DNA from: JBBIGV01 sp037447335 | GTDB lineage: Bacteria; Bacteroidota; Ignavibacteria; Ignavibacteriales; Ignavibacteriaceae | NCBI GenBank assembly: GCA_037447335.1 | Contig: JBBIGV010000063.1 | Coordinates: forward strand, 1 to 20,983 | Direction of reading: 5' to 3' | Length of the DNA stretch: 20,983 bases | In this document: positions 1-7,734 of the stretch, in pieces | Position numbering within the stretch: the stretch's first letter is position 1 | Layout of the letters: every line of letters begins with the position of its first letter | The notes under the pieces: generated by a model | Told to the model about the DNA's origin: nothing | Databases searched by the model: none | The model's input: the letters and a program-made list of their open reading frames with translations, nothing else | Translations under genes and position numbers: made by a program

Positions 1-285
1 TTGCACTTTAAAATGCAATTATTTATGTTTGCCCTGTGCAGGATATGCTGAAAAATTTATTTTACATATTGACGTTAGTAAGTGTTCATTCGGGAGGTGA
101 AACAGCTGAAGTCTGTACCCCCCTTCCCCCGAAAAAGGCTTTCACAGCAATTATCTGACGCTATTAAAAAGCACTACACATACGGCTGCCCGCAACGAAT
201 ATACTACAGGATTTATATAACAAACTTCTTTCATAATTATTTTTTGGAGTAACCAATTTAATTTAAATGATGGAAGGAGTTTGAA

Positions 286-408
286 ATGAAATGCTTTATA
301 AATAGTCTTTTTACGCTGAATAGTGCTGATTTGGTCTCCGGTGTTTACTTTATCTATATGCATAATGGAAAATTTACAGATTCGAGGAAGGTGGTGATTC
401 TTAAATGA
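286..408 (+). pseudogene. Remnant of a type IX secretion C-terminal sorting domain
   Basis: This short reading frame of 40 codons ends in residues that match the last third of the sorting domain in the neighbouring cargo protein. It reads SADLVSGVYFIYMHNGKF followed by TDSRKVVILK; the neighbour reads AAGLPSGVYFYRLNAGSF followed by SETKKMILLQ. The rest of the domain and any cargo portion are missing, and a stop at 268-270 closes the frame upstream. Its TGA at 406-408 overlaps the ATG of the next gene by the pattern ATGA. An AAGGAG-like stretch at 274-279 precedes the ATG, so it might still be translated, but a 40-residue piece cannot work as a secreted protein. The most likely reading is the tail of a deleted cargo gene. 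Nothing recognisable was found in 1-285. Confidence 0.6.
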
Positions 409-422
409 GAATTTTAAGAATC
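396..422 (+). promoter_or_regulatory. Inverted repeat with the start codon in its loop
   Basis: The arms GATTCTTAA (396-404) and TTAAGAATC (414-422) are perfect 9-bp complements, and the ATG of the Kelch gene at 405-407 sits in the 9-nt loop. The right arm lies inside three near-identical 9-bp units at 408-434 that encode RIL-RIL-RIL at the head of the signal peptide. The structure is AT-rich and would be weak. A role in translation is inference. Confidence 0.35.
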
Positions 423-1811
423 TTAAGAATTTTAGTTATGCTTCTCCTCTCACACCTATTAATGGCAAATTGTAGTTTTGCACAGCAATATGGGCATTGG
501 GAATTTATTGACTCAACAAATCTTCCGCATCAAGACCACGCTTCAGTAGTAATGGAAGATGGTAATGTTTTGCTCACAGGTGGTCTAACCGGTTATGCTA
601 TGCCGTATAGCAGAAGCGCTGAAATATATAATGTGGCAACGAATACCTGGGACTTTACAGATTCCATGAAGCACCCCAGGGCCCATCATCAAATGATTTT
701 ATTGAACGATGATAGAATTTTGGTAATTGGTGGTTTTCACCAAAAATCTTGTGAAATTTTTAATCCTGTAACTAAAGCATGGACATTCACCGACTCGCTT
801 ACTTTCAGAAGGGATTGGCGCTTTACTGCAAACAAACTGCAAAATGGACAAATAATTGTTGTTGGTGGATTAAAAATAGATACTCCAGGCTTGTATACAT
901 TAAAGCACTGCGAAATATTTGATCCATTAATTGAAAAATGGATGGTTATTGATTCATTAGAAATTGAGAGAAAAGGGCATTCTGCGATAGTAATGAATGA
1001 TGGAAGGCTTCTTGTTTCGGGAGGGTTTAATTCATTTGGAACAATTGTTCAATGTGAGATTTACGACCCCGTGACGGGAAAATGGTCACTAACAGGTTCA
1101 TTAAATATTCCAAGAATTGGTCATAGTTCAGTATTGTTATCTAATGGTAAAGTTCTTGTTATCGGGGGTTCAAGCGTTGATAGCCTTTTTATATTTACTT
1201 GTGAGTTATTTGATCCTGTTACTGAAAATTGGGAGATAGTTGGGGTTACTAATTTTCCTCATGCTGATCATGCATCAATCCGGTTGGCAGAAAATTTAAT
1301 TTTGCTTGCTGGTGCAGGGGTTGGTCCCGCATCCTGGGAATTGTTTAATACCAAAACTTTTTCATCAATTCATGTAAGTACATTGCCTTTTCAAAAGTAT
1401 GAATCTACATTCCATTCATTACTAGATGGCAGGATTATAAGTGTAGGAGGTTGGACTTACGAGGCGATGTGGTATCTACCAACTGAAAATTGTTTAATAT
1501 ACTATCCTCTCAACACAACCCGTGTTTTGGTGGATGAAGAGCAATCTTTTGGATATATGCTAAAACAAAACTATCCCAATCCCTTCAATCCAGGCACAGT
1601 AATAAGTTGGCAGTCTCCGGTCGGCAGTCTGCAATCACTAAAAGTTTATGATGTTTTGGGCAGAGAAGTTGCAGCGCTGGTTAATGAATTTAAAGAAGCA
1701 GGCAAGCACTCTGTTGAGTTTGATGCTGCGGGATTGCCAAGCGGTGTTTACTTCTACAGATTAAATGCCGGCAGCTTCTCCGAAACAAAGAAGATGATAC
1801 TGCTGCAATAA
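405..1811 (+). CDS. Secreted Kelch-repeat propeller protein with type IX sorting domain
   Basis: The 468-residue product starts with a basic and hydrophobic signal peptide, with likely cleavage at FA-QQ near residue 27. Residues 30-370 hold about six Kelch-type repeats, seen as recurring blocks of GHSAIVMNDGRLLVSGG followed by CEIYDPVTGKW. Such repeats fold into a beta-propeller used for binding; no catalytic residues can be assigned. Residues 389-468 are an 80-residue type IX sorting domain (NYPNPFNPGT, VYDVLGREV, GVYFYRL, ending KKMILLQ). By family knowledge this domain directs export across the outer membrane and is then removed at the cell surface. The start follows an AGGAAGG stretch at 384-390 and overlaps the stop of the upstream remnant. 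The substrate or ligand is unknown. Confidence 0.88.
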   Translation: MRILRILRILVMLLLSHLLMANCSFAQQYGHWEFIDSTNLPHQDHASVVMEDGNVLLTGGLTGYAMPYSRSAEIYNVATNTWDFTDSMKHPRAHHQMILLNDDRILVIGGFHQKSCEIFNPVTKAWTFTDSLTFRRDWRFTANKLQNGQIIVVGGLKIDTPGLYTLKHCEIFDPLIEKWMVIDSLEIERKGHSAIVMNDGRLLVSGGFNSFGTIVQCEIYDPVTGKWSLTGSLNIPRIGHSSVLLSNGKVLVIGGSSVDSLFIFTCELFDPVTENWEIVGVTNFPHADHASIRLAENLILLAGAGVGPASWELFNTKTFSSIHVSTLPFQKYESTFHSLLDGRIISVGGWTYEAMWYLPTENCLIYYPLNTTRVLVDEEQSFGYMLKQNYPNPFNPGTVISWQSPVGSLQSLKVYDVLGREVAALVNEFKEAGKHSVEFDAAGLPSGVYFYRLNAGSFSETKKMILLQ

Positions 1812-1830
1812 AGCATTCCAAACCCAGCCA

Positions 1831-1879
1831 CGCAGCACAGATTAAGCGAGGCTATTCGGGTGTCGTAATCTGTGCTGCG
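1831..1879. repeat. 13-bp perfect inverted repeat after the Kelch gene
   Basis: GCAGCACAGATTA (1832-1844) and TAATCTGTGCTGC (1866-1878) are perfect complements around a 21-nt loop, and one more C-G pair is possible at 1831/1879. Farther out, AACCC (1821-1825) can pair with GGGTT (1891-1895), followed by TTT. A second small inverted repeat, TATGCCGG (1885-1892) and CCGGCATA (1922-1929), overlaps its right side. It may serve as the transcription terminator of the Kelch gene, or it may be a dispersed palindromic repeat. The T-tract is short. Confidence 0.55.
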
Positions 1880-2063
1880 GCGGCTATGCCGGGTTTTATC
1901 CGCACTTTACCTGCAGGAAATCCGGCATATCCGGTAAAGCAATCATATATCTGTTCTTTCATAAAAACTTGCCGTCATATCTCTACTGATTCAATATTTT
2001 GCTTTTCAAATCAAACAAATAGAATTAAATTTACACGGGCATTAACAAAACAAAGGCTTAAAC

Positions 2064-3515
2064 ATGAAATTGTTTTTTACCGTTGCGTTTCTTTTCATAT
2101 TATCAGGCAATCTCTGTTTTTCACAAGTTGACTTGGGAAGGAAATTCAATGCATTCTCCGGCACAATGGTGCTTTCTGTAGAAGGCGGAGCAACTTATCC
2201 TTATACAGATTATAACAGTCCCGTTTTTGATTTTCTTACAAGAGGTACAATTGAATATTTTCTGCCTGCATACTCGGAAAGTTCTTTCGGGTTCAGATTA
2301 ACCGGCGGCAGCGGCTATATAAAAGCTGAGGATAATCTCCAGTTAATTCAAAAATTTAGAACAAGGATCAGCTTTACCGGTTTGGGTGTGGTTTATTTAC
2401 TCTCGGTAAAGGAAGTTTTCTTCCCGTATATCTCTGCAGGCGCTAATTACGTTTGGTTTGACCCGCGCGGCCAAGGCAATGTTAAACTGCCGAATAACCA
2501 ATCCGGTCTTTATAAGAAGAACGAAATAAATTACGGCGGCGAGATAGGTTTCAGGGTTAAGATAACTGATAATCTCAGCTTCAATATGAATGGTGGAATT
2601 CAACTAAGCCCAAATGATTACCTTGATGATATTGCATTAGGAACCGACAACGATGCATACCTTGTGCTTGGTGCAGGTTTATCTTATTCGTTCTTTGGTG
2701 ATAAGGACAGCGACGGCGATGGCGTGGTTGACAGACTCGACAGATGTCCGAATACACCAAAAGGAGTTAAAGTTGATGAGTTTGGCTGCCCGCTGGATTC
2801 TGATGGTGACGGCGTACCTGATTACCTTGATAAATGTCCTAACACACCCCCGAACGTTAAAGTTGACAGTGATGGCTGTCCGCTGGATTCTGATGGCGAT
2901 GGCGTACCTGACTATATGGATATTTGCCCCGATACTCCGCGTGGTATTGAGGTGGATGAATTCGGCTGCCCGTATGATCGCGATGCAGACGGTGTACCCG
3001 ATTACCTCGATAAGTGTCCCGATACTCCTTACAACGCTGCAGTTGATGAGCATGGCTGTCCGCTGGATTCCGACGGCGATGGAGTGCCCGATTATCTCGA
3101 TAAATGCCCCGATACTCCCCAAGGCATAGCTGTTGATGAATTTGGCTGCCCTGTTGCCGACGAAGAGGAAGTATCTGAAGTAATTCTCGGCTCAAGCACC
3201 ACTTTTGCATTTAACAGTTTTCAACTTCAGCCCGCTGCGTACCCGGTGCTTGATAAGCTGGTTGATGCTATGAAAAAAAATCCATTAAGCAGATGGAGAA
3301 TTGAAGGTCATACAGATAACATCGGCTCAGACGAAGGTAACAGAAAAATTTCCCTGCAGAGAGCACAGGCAGTGCTTGAATACTTTGTTGCCAATGGAAT
3401 TAACCGTGCTCGCTTCGAAGTTGTCGGGCTTGGTAAATCTTTCCCGATTGCTAATAACGCTACCGAGGAAGGTCGCTCTCAGAACAGACGCGTTGTTATT
3501 ATTAAAATAAATTAA
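2064..3515 (+). CDS. OmpA-family outer-membrane protein with five TSP type 3 repeats
   Basis: The product has 483 residues. A signal peptide ends near residue 20 (CFS-Q). Residues 21-212 look like an N-terminal outer-membrane beta-barrel, with alternating aromatic strands ending in LVLGAGLSYSFFG. Residues 215-364 are five 30-residue thrombospondin type 3 repeats (DSDGDGVPDYLDKCPDTP, then GCPL), which bind calcium through their Asp-rich loops. Residues 372-483 form the OmpA C-terminal domain that holds peptidoglycan, with the expected GHTDNIGSDEGNRKISLQRA and NRRV motifs. By family, it ties the outer membrane to the cell wall. The gene stands alone, with a strong terminator 24 bp downstream. 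No clear Shine-Dalgarno site precedes the ATG, which is usual in this group. It may act as a structural or porin-like protein; specific transport cannot be claimed. Confidence 0.92.
   Translation: MKLFFTVAFLFILSGNLCFSQVDLGRKFNAFSGTMVLSVEGGATYPYTDYNSPVFDFLTRGTIEYFLPAYSESSFGFRLTGGSGYIKAEDNLQLIQKFRTRISFTGLGVVYLLSVKEVFFPYISAGANYVWFDPRGQGNVKLPNNQSGLYKKNEINYGGEIGFRVKITDNLSFNMNGGIQLSPNDYLDDIALGTDNDAYLVLGAGLSYSFFGDKDSDGDGVVDRLDRCPNTPKGVKVDEFGCPLDSDGDGVPDYLDKCPNTPPNVKVDSDGCPLDSDGDGVPDYMDICPDTPRGIEVDEFGCPYDRDADGVPDYLDKCPDTPYNAAVDEHGCPLDSDGDGVPDYLDKCPDTPQGIAVDEFGCPVADEEEVSEVILGSSTTFAFNSFQLQPAAYPVLDKLVDAMKKNPLSRWRIEGHTDNIGSDEGNRKISLQRAQAVLEYFVANGINRARFEVVGLGKSFPIANNATEEGRSQNRRVVIIKIN
2706..3155 (+). repeat. 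Five in-frame 90-bp tandem repeats (TSP type 3)
   Basis: The five units start at 2706, 2796, 2886, 2976 and 3066. Each encodes D-x-D-x-D-G-V, then C-P-x-T-P, then G-C-P. Units 2 and 5 are most alike; unit 4 has R and A in place of S and G in the first Asp loop. Because every unit is exactly 90 bp, copy number could change without breaking the frame. Confidence 0.9.
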
Positions 3516-3538
3516 TTTTTAGTTGTTCGCCCTTTCGT

Positions 3539-3587
3539 AAAACCTTTCTGCAGTACCGGATATGCTTCCCGGTTGCAGAAAGGTTTT
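3539..3587 (+). terminator. Rho-independent terminator of the OmpA-family gene
   Basis: The arms AAAACCTTTCTGCA (3539-3552) and TGCAGAAAGGTTTT (3574-3587) are perfect 14-bp complements. The 21-nt loop contains a nested pair, ACCGG and CCGGT, so the stem can extend further. A T-tract lies in the right arm. With matching A residues on the left arm, it could stop transcription from either side. Confidence 0.85.
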
Positions 3588-3683
3588 TCATTATTCCCAT
3601 CTGATTCACCTCCGATTTTCTTGCTACTGCTTTTGGTTTTCAATAGGTTGCTTATACAATTCTGATTAATTATAGAGGTTATT

Positions 3684-4931
3684 ATGTTCGATCCGGATTA
3701 TAAATTTACCTGTGTAGAAAGATTTCTCCGTTATGTTAAATATGACACTCAATCCGATGATGATTCTAAAACTTTTCCTTCAACAGCAAAACAAAAAATC
3801 CTGCTGAATGACCTTGCAGAAGAACTTAAGCAAATCGGGTTGAAAGATGCGCATATGGACCAATGGGGATACGTAATGGCAACACTTCCATCAAACACCG
3901 ATAAGGACGTTCCTGCTATTGGTTTTATTGCCCATGCCGATACATCTCCTGCCGTAACCGGCGCAAATGTTAATCCTGTAATTCATAAAAACTACCGCGG
4001 AGGAGATATTCTTCTGCCTAACGATAATGTAGTAATAAAAGCTGATGAAAATCCAGACCTGAAAGACATGATAGGGTATGATATAATTACTGCCGACGGC
4101 ACCACACTTCTTGGCGCCGATAACAAAGCCGGCATTGCTGAAATAATTGATGCGGTTAATTATCTTATTACTCACCCTGAAGTAAAACACGGTCCGATAA
4201 AAATATGCTTCACACCTGATGAAGAAGTCGGCAGAGGCACTGAAAAATTTGATGTGAAAAAATTCGGCGCGAAGTATGCTTATACAGTTGATGGTCAGAC
4301 AAGAGGTGAAGTTGAATTTGAGACTTTCAGCGCTGATGCCGTAGTGATAAAATTTATCGGCAAAAATATCCATCCCGGATATGCAAAGGGTATTATGATC
4401 AACTCAATGAAAATTGCAGCATCGTTTATAGATAGTCTGCCGAAAGATCATCTTTCGCCTGAAACAACCTCAGGACGCGAAGGTTATGTCCACCCTGTAT
4501 CAGTAAACGGAAATGAAGAGTTTACTACTGTAAAGATGATCATAAGGGATTTTGATACTCCAAAGCTAAAAGAGTATGAAGAACTTCTTAGAAATTTATG
4601 CCGGAAAGCTATTGATAAATTTCCCGGCTCTTCATTTGAATTTGAAGTTATTGAGCAATACCGCAATATGCGGGAGGTGCTAGATAATCATCCGCAAGTG
4701 GTTAACTATGCAGTTGATGCAATGAAACGACTTGACATAAAACCAAAAATGCATCCTATCAGAGGCGGCACAGACGGATCGAAGCTGTGTTTTATGGGGC
4801 TTCCAACCCCTAACATCTTTGCAGGCGAGCATAGCTTCCATTCAAAAACCGAATGGGCTGCTAAACAGGATATGGAAATGGCTGTTCGTGTTATCGTAGA
4901 GATTTCTAAAGTTTGGGAAGAAAATAGTTAA
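3684..4931 (+). CDS. pepT: Peptidase T (tripeptide aminopeptidase, M20B)
   Basis: This is a cytoplasmic di-zinc aminopeptidase that removes the N-terminal residue from tripeptides. The product is 415 residues long, close to the usual size of about 408. The M20 metal and catalytic residues can all be placed: H84 and D86 in HADTSP, D146 in GADNKAG, E180 (base) and E181 in TPDEEVGRGT, D203 in YTVDG, and H386 in FHSKTEW. RGGTDGSKL at 360-368 is the family's substrate-binding stretch. The lid domain lies roughly between residues 210 and 325. A GAGG at 3674-3677 precedes the ATG. The U32-family gene begins only 2 bp after the stop, so the two are probably co-transcribed. Confidence 0.95.
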   Translation: MFDPDYKFTCVERFLRYVKYDTQSDDDSKTFPSTAKQKILLNDLAEELKQIGLKDAHMDQWGYVMATLPSNTDKDVPAIGFIAHADTSPAVTGANVNPVIHKNYRGGDILLPNDNVVIKADENPDLKDMIGYDIITADGTTLLGADNKAGIAEIIDAVNYLITHPEVKHGPIKICFTPDEEVGRGTEKFDVKKFGAKYAYTVDGQTRGEVEFETFSADAVVIKFIGKNIHPGYAKGIMINSMKIAASFIDSLPKDHLSPETTSGREGYVHPVSVNGNEEFTTVKMIIRDFDTPKLKEYEELLRNLCRKAIDKFPGSSFEFEVIEQYRNMREVLDNHPQVVNYAVDAMKRLDIKPKMHPIRGGTDGSKLCFMGLPTPNIFAGEHSFHSKTEWAAKQDMEMAVRVIVEISKVWEENS

Positions 4932-4933
4932 GC

Positions 4934-6208
4934 GTGGTCAAAGAGAATATGATCTCTGAAAAGTATAAACCCGTCAGCGATTCAACAAGTGCTCTGCATA
5001 AGCCTGAACTTATGGCTCCTGCCGGCGACAGGACAATGCTTATCACCGCAATAAATGCCGGCGCTGATGCTGTTTATTTTGGTGTAGAAAAACTTAATAT
5101 GCGTGCAAAGGCAGCTAACTTCCTGCTTGAAGAACTTCCTGAAATAGTCTGTATTTGTAAAGATGCAAACGTAAAAGCATATCTTACACTTAATACAATT
5201 CTTTTTGAAGATGAACTAAATGAAGCAGAACAAATTATCCTGAGAGCAAAAGAAGCAGGCGTTGATTCAATAATATGCTGGGACCTTGCAGCCGCTGAAC
5301 TTTGCAGCAGACATTCAATACCATTCTGCATTTCAACGCAAGGTTCTGTTTCAAATTCTCTTAGTGCAGAAGTATATATGAAACTCGGAGCAAAGCGTAT
5401 TGTGCTTGCCCGCGAATGCACACTCGATCAGATAAAACAGATTAAAGCAAATACCGAACTTGAAATTGAAGCCTTTGTTCATGGCGCTATGTGCATTGCA
5501 GTAAGCGGCAGATGTTTTATGAGCCACCATCTCTTCGGTATCAGTGCAAACAGAGGCGAATGTATTCAGCCTTGCCGGCGCGAATTTATATTAACCGATT
5601 CGGTAACAAATAAAGACCTTGTACTTGGCGAAGATTATGTGCTCTCTCCAAAAGATCTTTGTATGATAGAATTTATTGATCAACTGATTGAAGCAGGAAT
5701 AGATTCCTTCAAAATCGAAGGGAGAAAACGAAGTCCTGAATATGTCCGTAAAACCGTTTCAGTTTATCGCCGTGCAATTGATCTTTATTTCGAAGGAAAA
5801 CTTAATGATGCGATAAAAAAAGAAATGCTGCGTGAGCTCGAAGAAGTTTATAACCGTGGGTTTTCATCCGGCTTTTACTTTGGTATCCCTTCGTCGGATG
5901 ATTATGCCGGAATTTACGGCAGCAAAGCCTCAACTGTTAAAGAATATATCGGTTATGTTCTTAACTATTATAAAAAAGCCAAAGCGGTTTTTATAAAAAT
6001 GGAAGCCGGTGAGCTTTCAGTTGGTGATCGAATCTACATCATCGGTCCCACTACCGGCTGTGTTGAACTTGTTACAGCTAATCTTCTTAAAGATGAAGAT
6101 AGCATTAGTACTGCACTAAAAGGTGATGAGATTACACTCCCCTGTGATGAAATTGTAAGAACAAATGACAAAGTTTACCTCATAAAAAATACCGGTAGAA
6201 TTTCTTAA
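4934..6208 (+). CDS. U32-family protein (TrhP/YrrO-like, iron-sulfur)
   Basis: The 424-residue product carries the U32 signature EAFVHGAMCIAVSGRC near residues 179-194, followed by ANRGECIQPCR. The cysteines C187, C194, C210 and C214 fit the cluster-binding pattern of the family. The N-terminal PELMAPAG and the KIEGRKRSPEYV stretch also match. Family members once labelled collagenase-like peptidases are now known to act in tRNA or rRNA hydroxylation or in oxygen-independent ubiquinone synthesis; length and motifs favour the tRNA-modifying TrhP/YrrO branch. The C-terminal 80 residues look like the U32 C-terminal beta-domain. The frame can start at GTG 4934 or at ATG 4949; neither has a strong ribosome site. 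It lies 2 bp after pepT. The exact subfamily is not certain. Confidence 0.85.
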   Translation: MVKENMISEKYKPVSDSTSALHKPELMAPAGDRTMLITAINAGADAVYFGVEKLNMRAKAANFLLEELPEIVCICKDANVKAYLTLNTILFEDELNEAEQIILRAKEAGVDSIICWDLAAAELCSRHSIPFCISTQGSVSNSLSAEVYMKLGAKRIVLARECTLDQIKQIKANTELEIEAFVHGAMCIAVSGRCFMSHHLFGISANRGECIQPCRREFILTDSVTNKDLVLGEDYVLSPKDLCMIEFIDQLIEAGIDSFKIEGRKRSPEYVRKTVSVYRRAIDLYFEGKLNDAIKKEMLRELEEVYNRGFSSGFYFGIPSSDDYAGIYGSKASTVKEYIGYVLNYYKKAKAVFIKMEAGELSVGDRIYIIGPTTGCVELVTANLLKDEDSISTALKGDEITLPCDEIVRTNDKVYLIKNTGRIS

Positions 6209-6304
6209 GCCCCTTTGTCTCTCCCTGCCTGTTTTTTACCGTTATCTGAATGCTCGGTGAAATCACTTCCCCCTGCACAAAGAAAATTATTCTTATAAAA
6301 TAAT

Positions 6305-7093
6305 TTATGTGCGACTTTTAACATCACTCAAACTTTTGTAATGCCTGTAAGCAAGAAAATCATAGATCTTATTCGGTAATAAATGCACGATCTGTGTTGC
6401 TGCAGTCAGAAGAAGGGGAAACCTGATCAGACTTTTTTCTTTTCTTATTCCTTTCAGAATTATTTTCGCACCCTTTTCAACCGGCATTAACAGCGGCATA
6501 TAGAATTCATTTTTATCGGTCATAGGTGTCTTTACAAATCCGGGTTTAACAGTTAACACCTTCACATTATACTTTTTCATTTCAACCCTGATGCTCTCAA
6601 GAAAAGTTGACGCCGCAGCTTTACTCGAACAGTAAAAAGAGCTTTTAGGATAGCCCCTTGCATCGGCAAGACTTGAAACGCCGACTATCATACCGCAGCG
6701 TTGTTTTTTAAGCTGGGGCAAAAGCGCCTCAACTCCATAAATTAAACCGAAAACATTCACCTTATAAGTTTCTTCAGCGTGTTCGGAATTAAAATCATCT
6801 ATAGTTGCACGTTGGCTCGTACCGGAATTTAATATTGCAATATCAATCCCACCGAAAGTATTTATTACTTCGTAAAAAGATGAAATTACATTTTGTTTAT
6901 CCGTTACATCGCACTTCATTGTAATGATCTCTGAAGACTTATCCTTTAACTCTTCAGCCAGCTTATCGAGCACGTCTTTTCTGCGCGCAAGCAGAGCAAG
7001 CTTACATTTTTGATCTGCTAACTTTTTTGCGAGCTCATAACCTATTCCGCTTGATGCGCCTGTAATCAATATTTTTTTGTTTGTTAATTCCAT
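6305..7093 (-). CDS. Short-chain dehydrogenase/reductase (classical SDR)
   Basis: The 262-residue product has the full classical SDR layout. TGASSGIG at 11-18 is the nucleotide-binding loop. ARR at 36-38 favours NADP(H). NSG at 89-91 replaces the common NAG, N113 is conserved, and S140 or S141, Y154 and K158 (YCSSK) form the catalytic set. PGFVKTPMT at 184-192 follows. The C-terminal tail of about 50 residues is basic and has a hydrophobic patch (LIRFPLLLTAATQIVHLLP), as in SDRs of the DltE/YqjQ type that sit at the membrane. The substrate cannot be told. The gene is convergent with the U32 gene across 96 bp and has no visible operon partner. Confidence 0.9.
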   Translation of the reverse strand: MELTNKKILITGASSGIGYELAKKLADQKCKLALLARRKDVLDKLAEELKDKSSEIITMKCDVTDKQNVISSFYEVINTFGGIDIAILNSGTSQRATIDDFNSEHAEETYKVNVFGLIYGVEALLPQLKKQRCGMIVGVSSLADARGYPKSSFYCSSKAAASTFLESIRVEMKKYNVKVLTVKPGFVKTPMTDKNEFYMPLLMPVEKGAKIILKGIRKEKSLIRFPLLLTAATQIVHLLPNKIYDFLAYRHYKSLSDVKSRT

Positions 7094-7301
7094 GAATGTT
7101 TACATTTTTATTCCACAATATGATTTACAATTTAATAAAAAATTTTTCCCTTCCGAAAGATTTACAAATCAATCAGTGCTGTCCAGAATATTTTTTAAAG
7201 ATCTAATTAAATTGTTGCAAAGCCAGACACTTAAATTTCTGATGAATTTTATGCAGTTTAATATGGATCCTTATTTCGCCCCTATCGGGATTTGATCCAT
7301 T

Positions 7302-7331
7302 AGTAGGGGCGTTCAATTGAACGCCCCTACT
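7302..7331. repeat. Perfect 30-bp palindrome
   Basis: The arm AGTAGGGGCGTTCAA (7302-7316) is followed with no spacer by its exact complement, TTGAACGCCCCTACT (7317-7331). A partial copy of the right arm, CGCCCCTATCGGGA, lies at 7277-7290, and the palindrome is itself followed by a CTGACGGGA tail. It resembles dispersed GTAGGGGCG-type palindromes seen between genes in many environmental bacteria. It lacks a T-tract, so a terminator is unlikely. Confidence 0.85.
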
Positions 7332-7374
7332 GACGGGACAAATAACCATTAAATTTTAATATTAAGACAATAAA

Positions 7375-7447
7375 GAGTCACTTAGGGACTGAATATTTAT
7401 AGATAAATTCGACAGACAAAGAATTCGGAGTCCAGTAGGGACGAAAT
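7375..7447. repeat. Two degenerate copies of an AGGGAC-type intergenic repeat
   Basis: GAGTCACTTAGGGA (7375-7388) and GAGTCCAGTAGGGA (7428-7441) match at 11 of 14 bases, 53 bp apart. Each is followed by an AT-rich stretch beginning GAATA or GAAATA. The second copy, read on the minus strand as ATTTCGTCCCTA, also matches ATTTCGCCCCTA at 7273-7284 with one mismatch, so the palindrome is enclosed by an imperfect inverted repeat. This looks like an eroded array of a family repeat. Confidence 0.45.
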
Positions 7448-7734
7448 AAAAAAATTGTTTTGGACAGATATGAAATCAATAATTCATAAAAGAAACACCG
7501 CCTGCCTTCAATAATTTAGTTTAAGCTGCTGATGCTTTGAATAGATATATAAATCATCCTAAATTTCGGAAAAGAATTTTATAGAGAAGCACAAAGCGGT
7601 CAGTTAGGTTTTTCGGGCATTACAGCGTTATTCAGCATTACTTTAATTGCTTAACGAAAAATTTGCAATAAACAATGAGCCGGTTTATTCACCAATTACG
7701 CATGAGAATTAAATAAATTAAAGGATTTAATACA

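Larger units (their letters stand above)
7094..7734. other. Gene-free region with palindrome and degenerate repeats
   Basis: These 641 bp hold no convincing gene. A 72-codon frame over 7077-7295 overlaps the dehydrogenase start and has no family features. The centre holds a perfect palindrome and two degenerate repeat copies, listed separately. A short frame at 7553-7654, with the stretch SGQLGFSGITALF, vaguely recalls a PQ-loop membrane repeat and could be a gene scrap; this is weak. AT-rich sequence at the right end probably contains the promoter of the barrel gene. Confidence 0.6.

Noticed and set aside
1998..2033. Promoter of the OmpA-family gene (TTTG and TAAATTTA)
   Set aside because: The two boxes are 24 bases apart, longer than the usual spacing, so the match is not convincing.
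1886..2131. An 81-codon frame ahead of the OmpA-family gene
   Set aside because: It begins inside a hairpin repeat, overlaps the signal peptide region in another frame and shows no recognisable features.
2706..3155. CRISPR-like array
   Set aside because: The 90-bp units are contiguous, lack unique spacers and encode in-frame TSP type 3 repeats.
2653..3210. Three long overlapping frames on both strands inside the OmpA-family gene
   Set aside because: They lie wholly within the 90-bp tandem repeats and are open only because of the repeat's codon pattern. The OmpA frame has clear domain matches throughout.
3891..4373. A 160-codon minus-strand frame inside pepT
   Set aside because: The pepT frame has all metal ligands in place; the antisense frame has no start context and no family features.
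7077..7295. A 72-codon plus-strand frame beginning inside the dehydrogenase gene
   Set aside because: It overlaps a well-supported gene start, is AT-rich low-complexity and runs into the repeat area.
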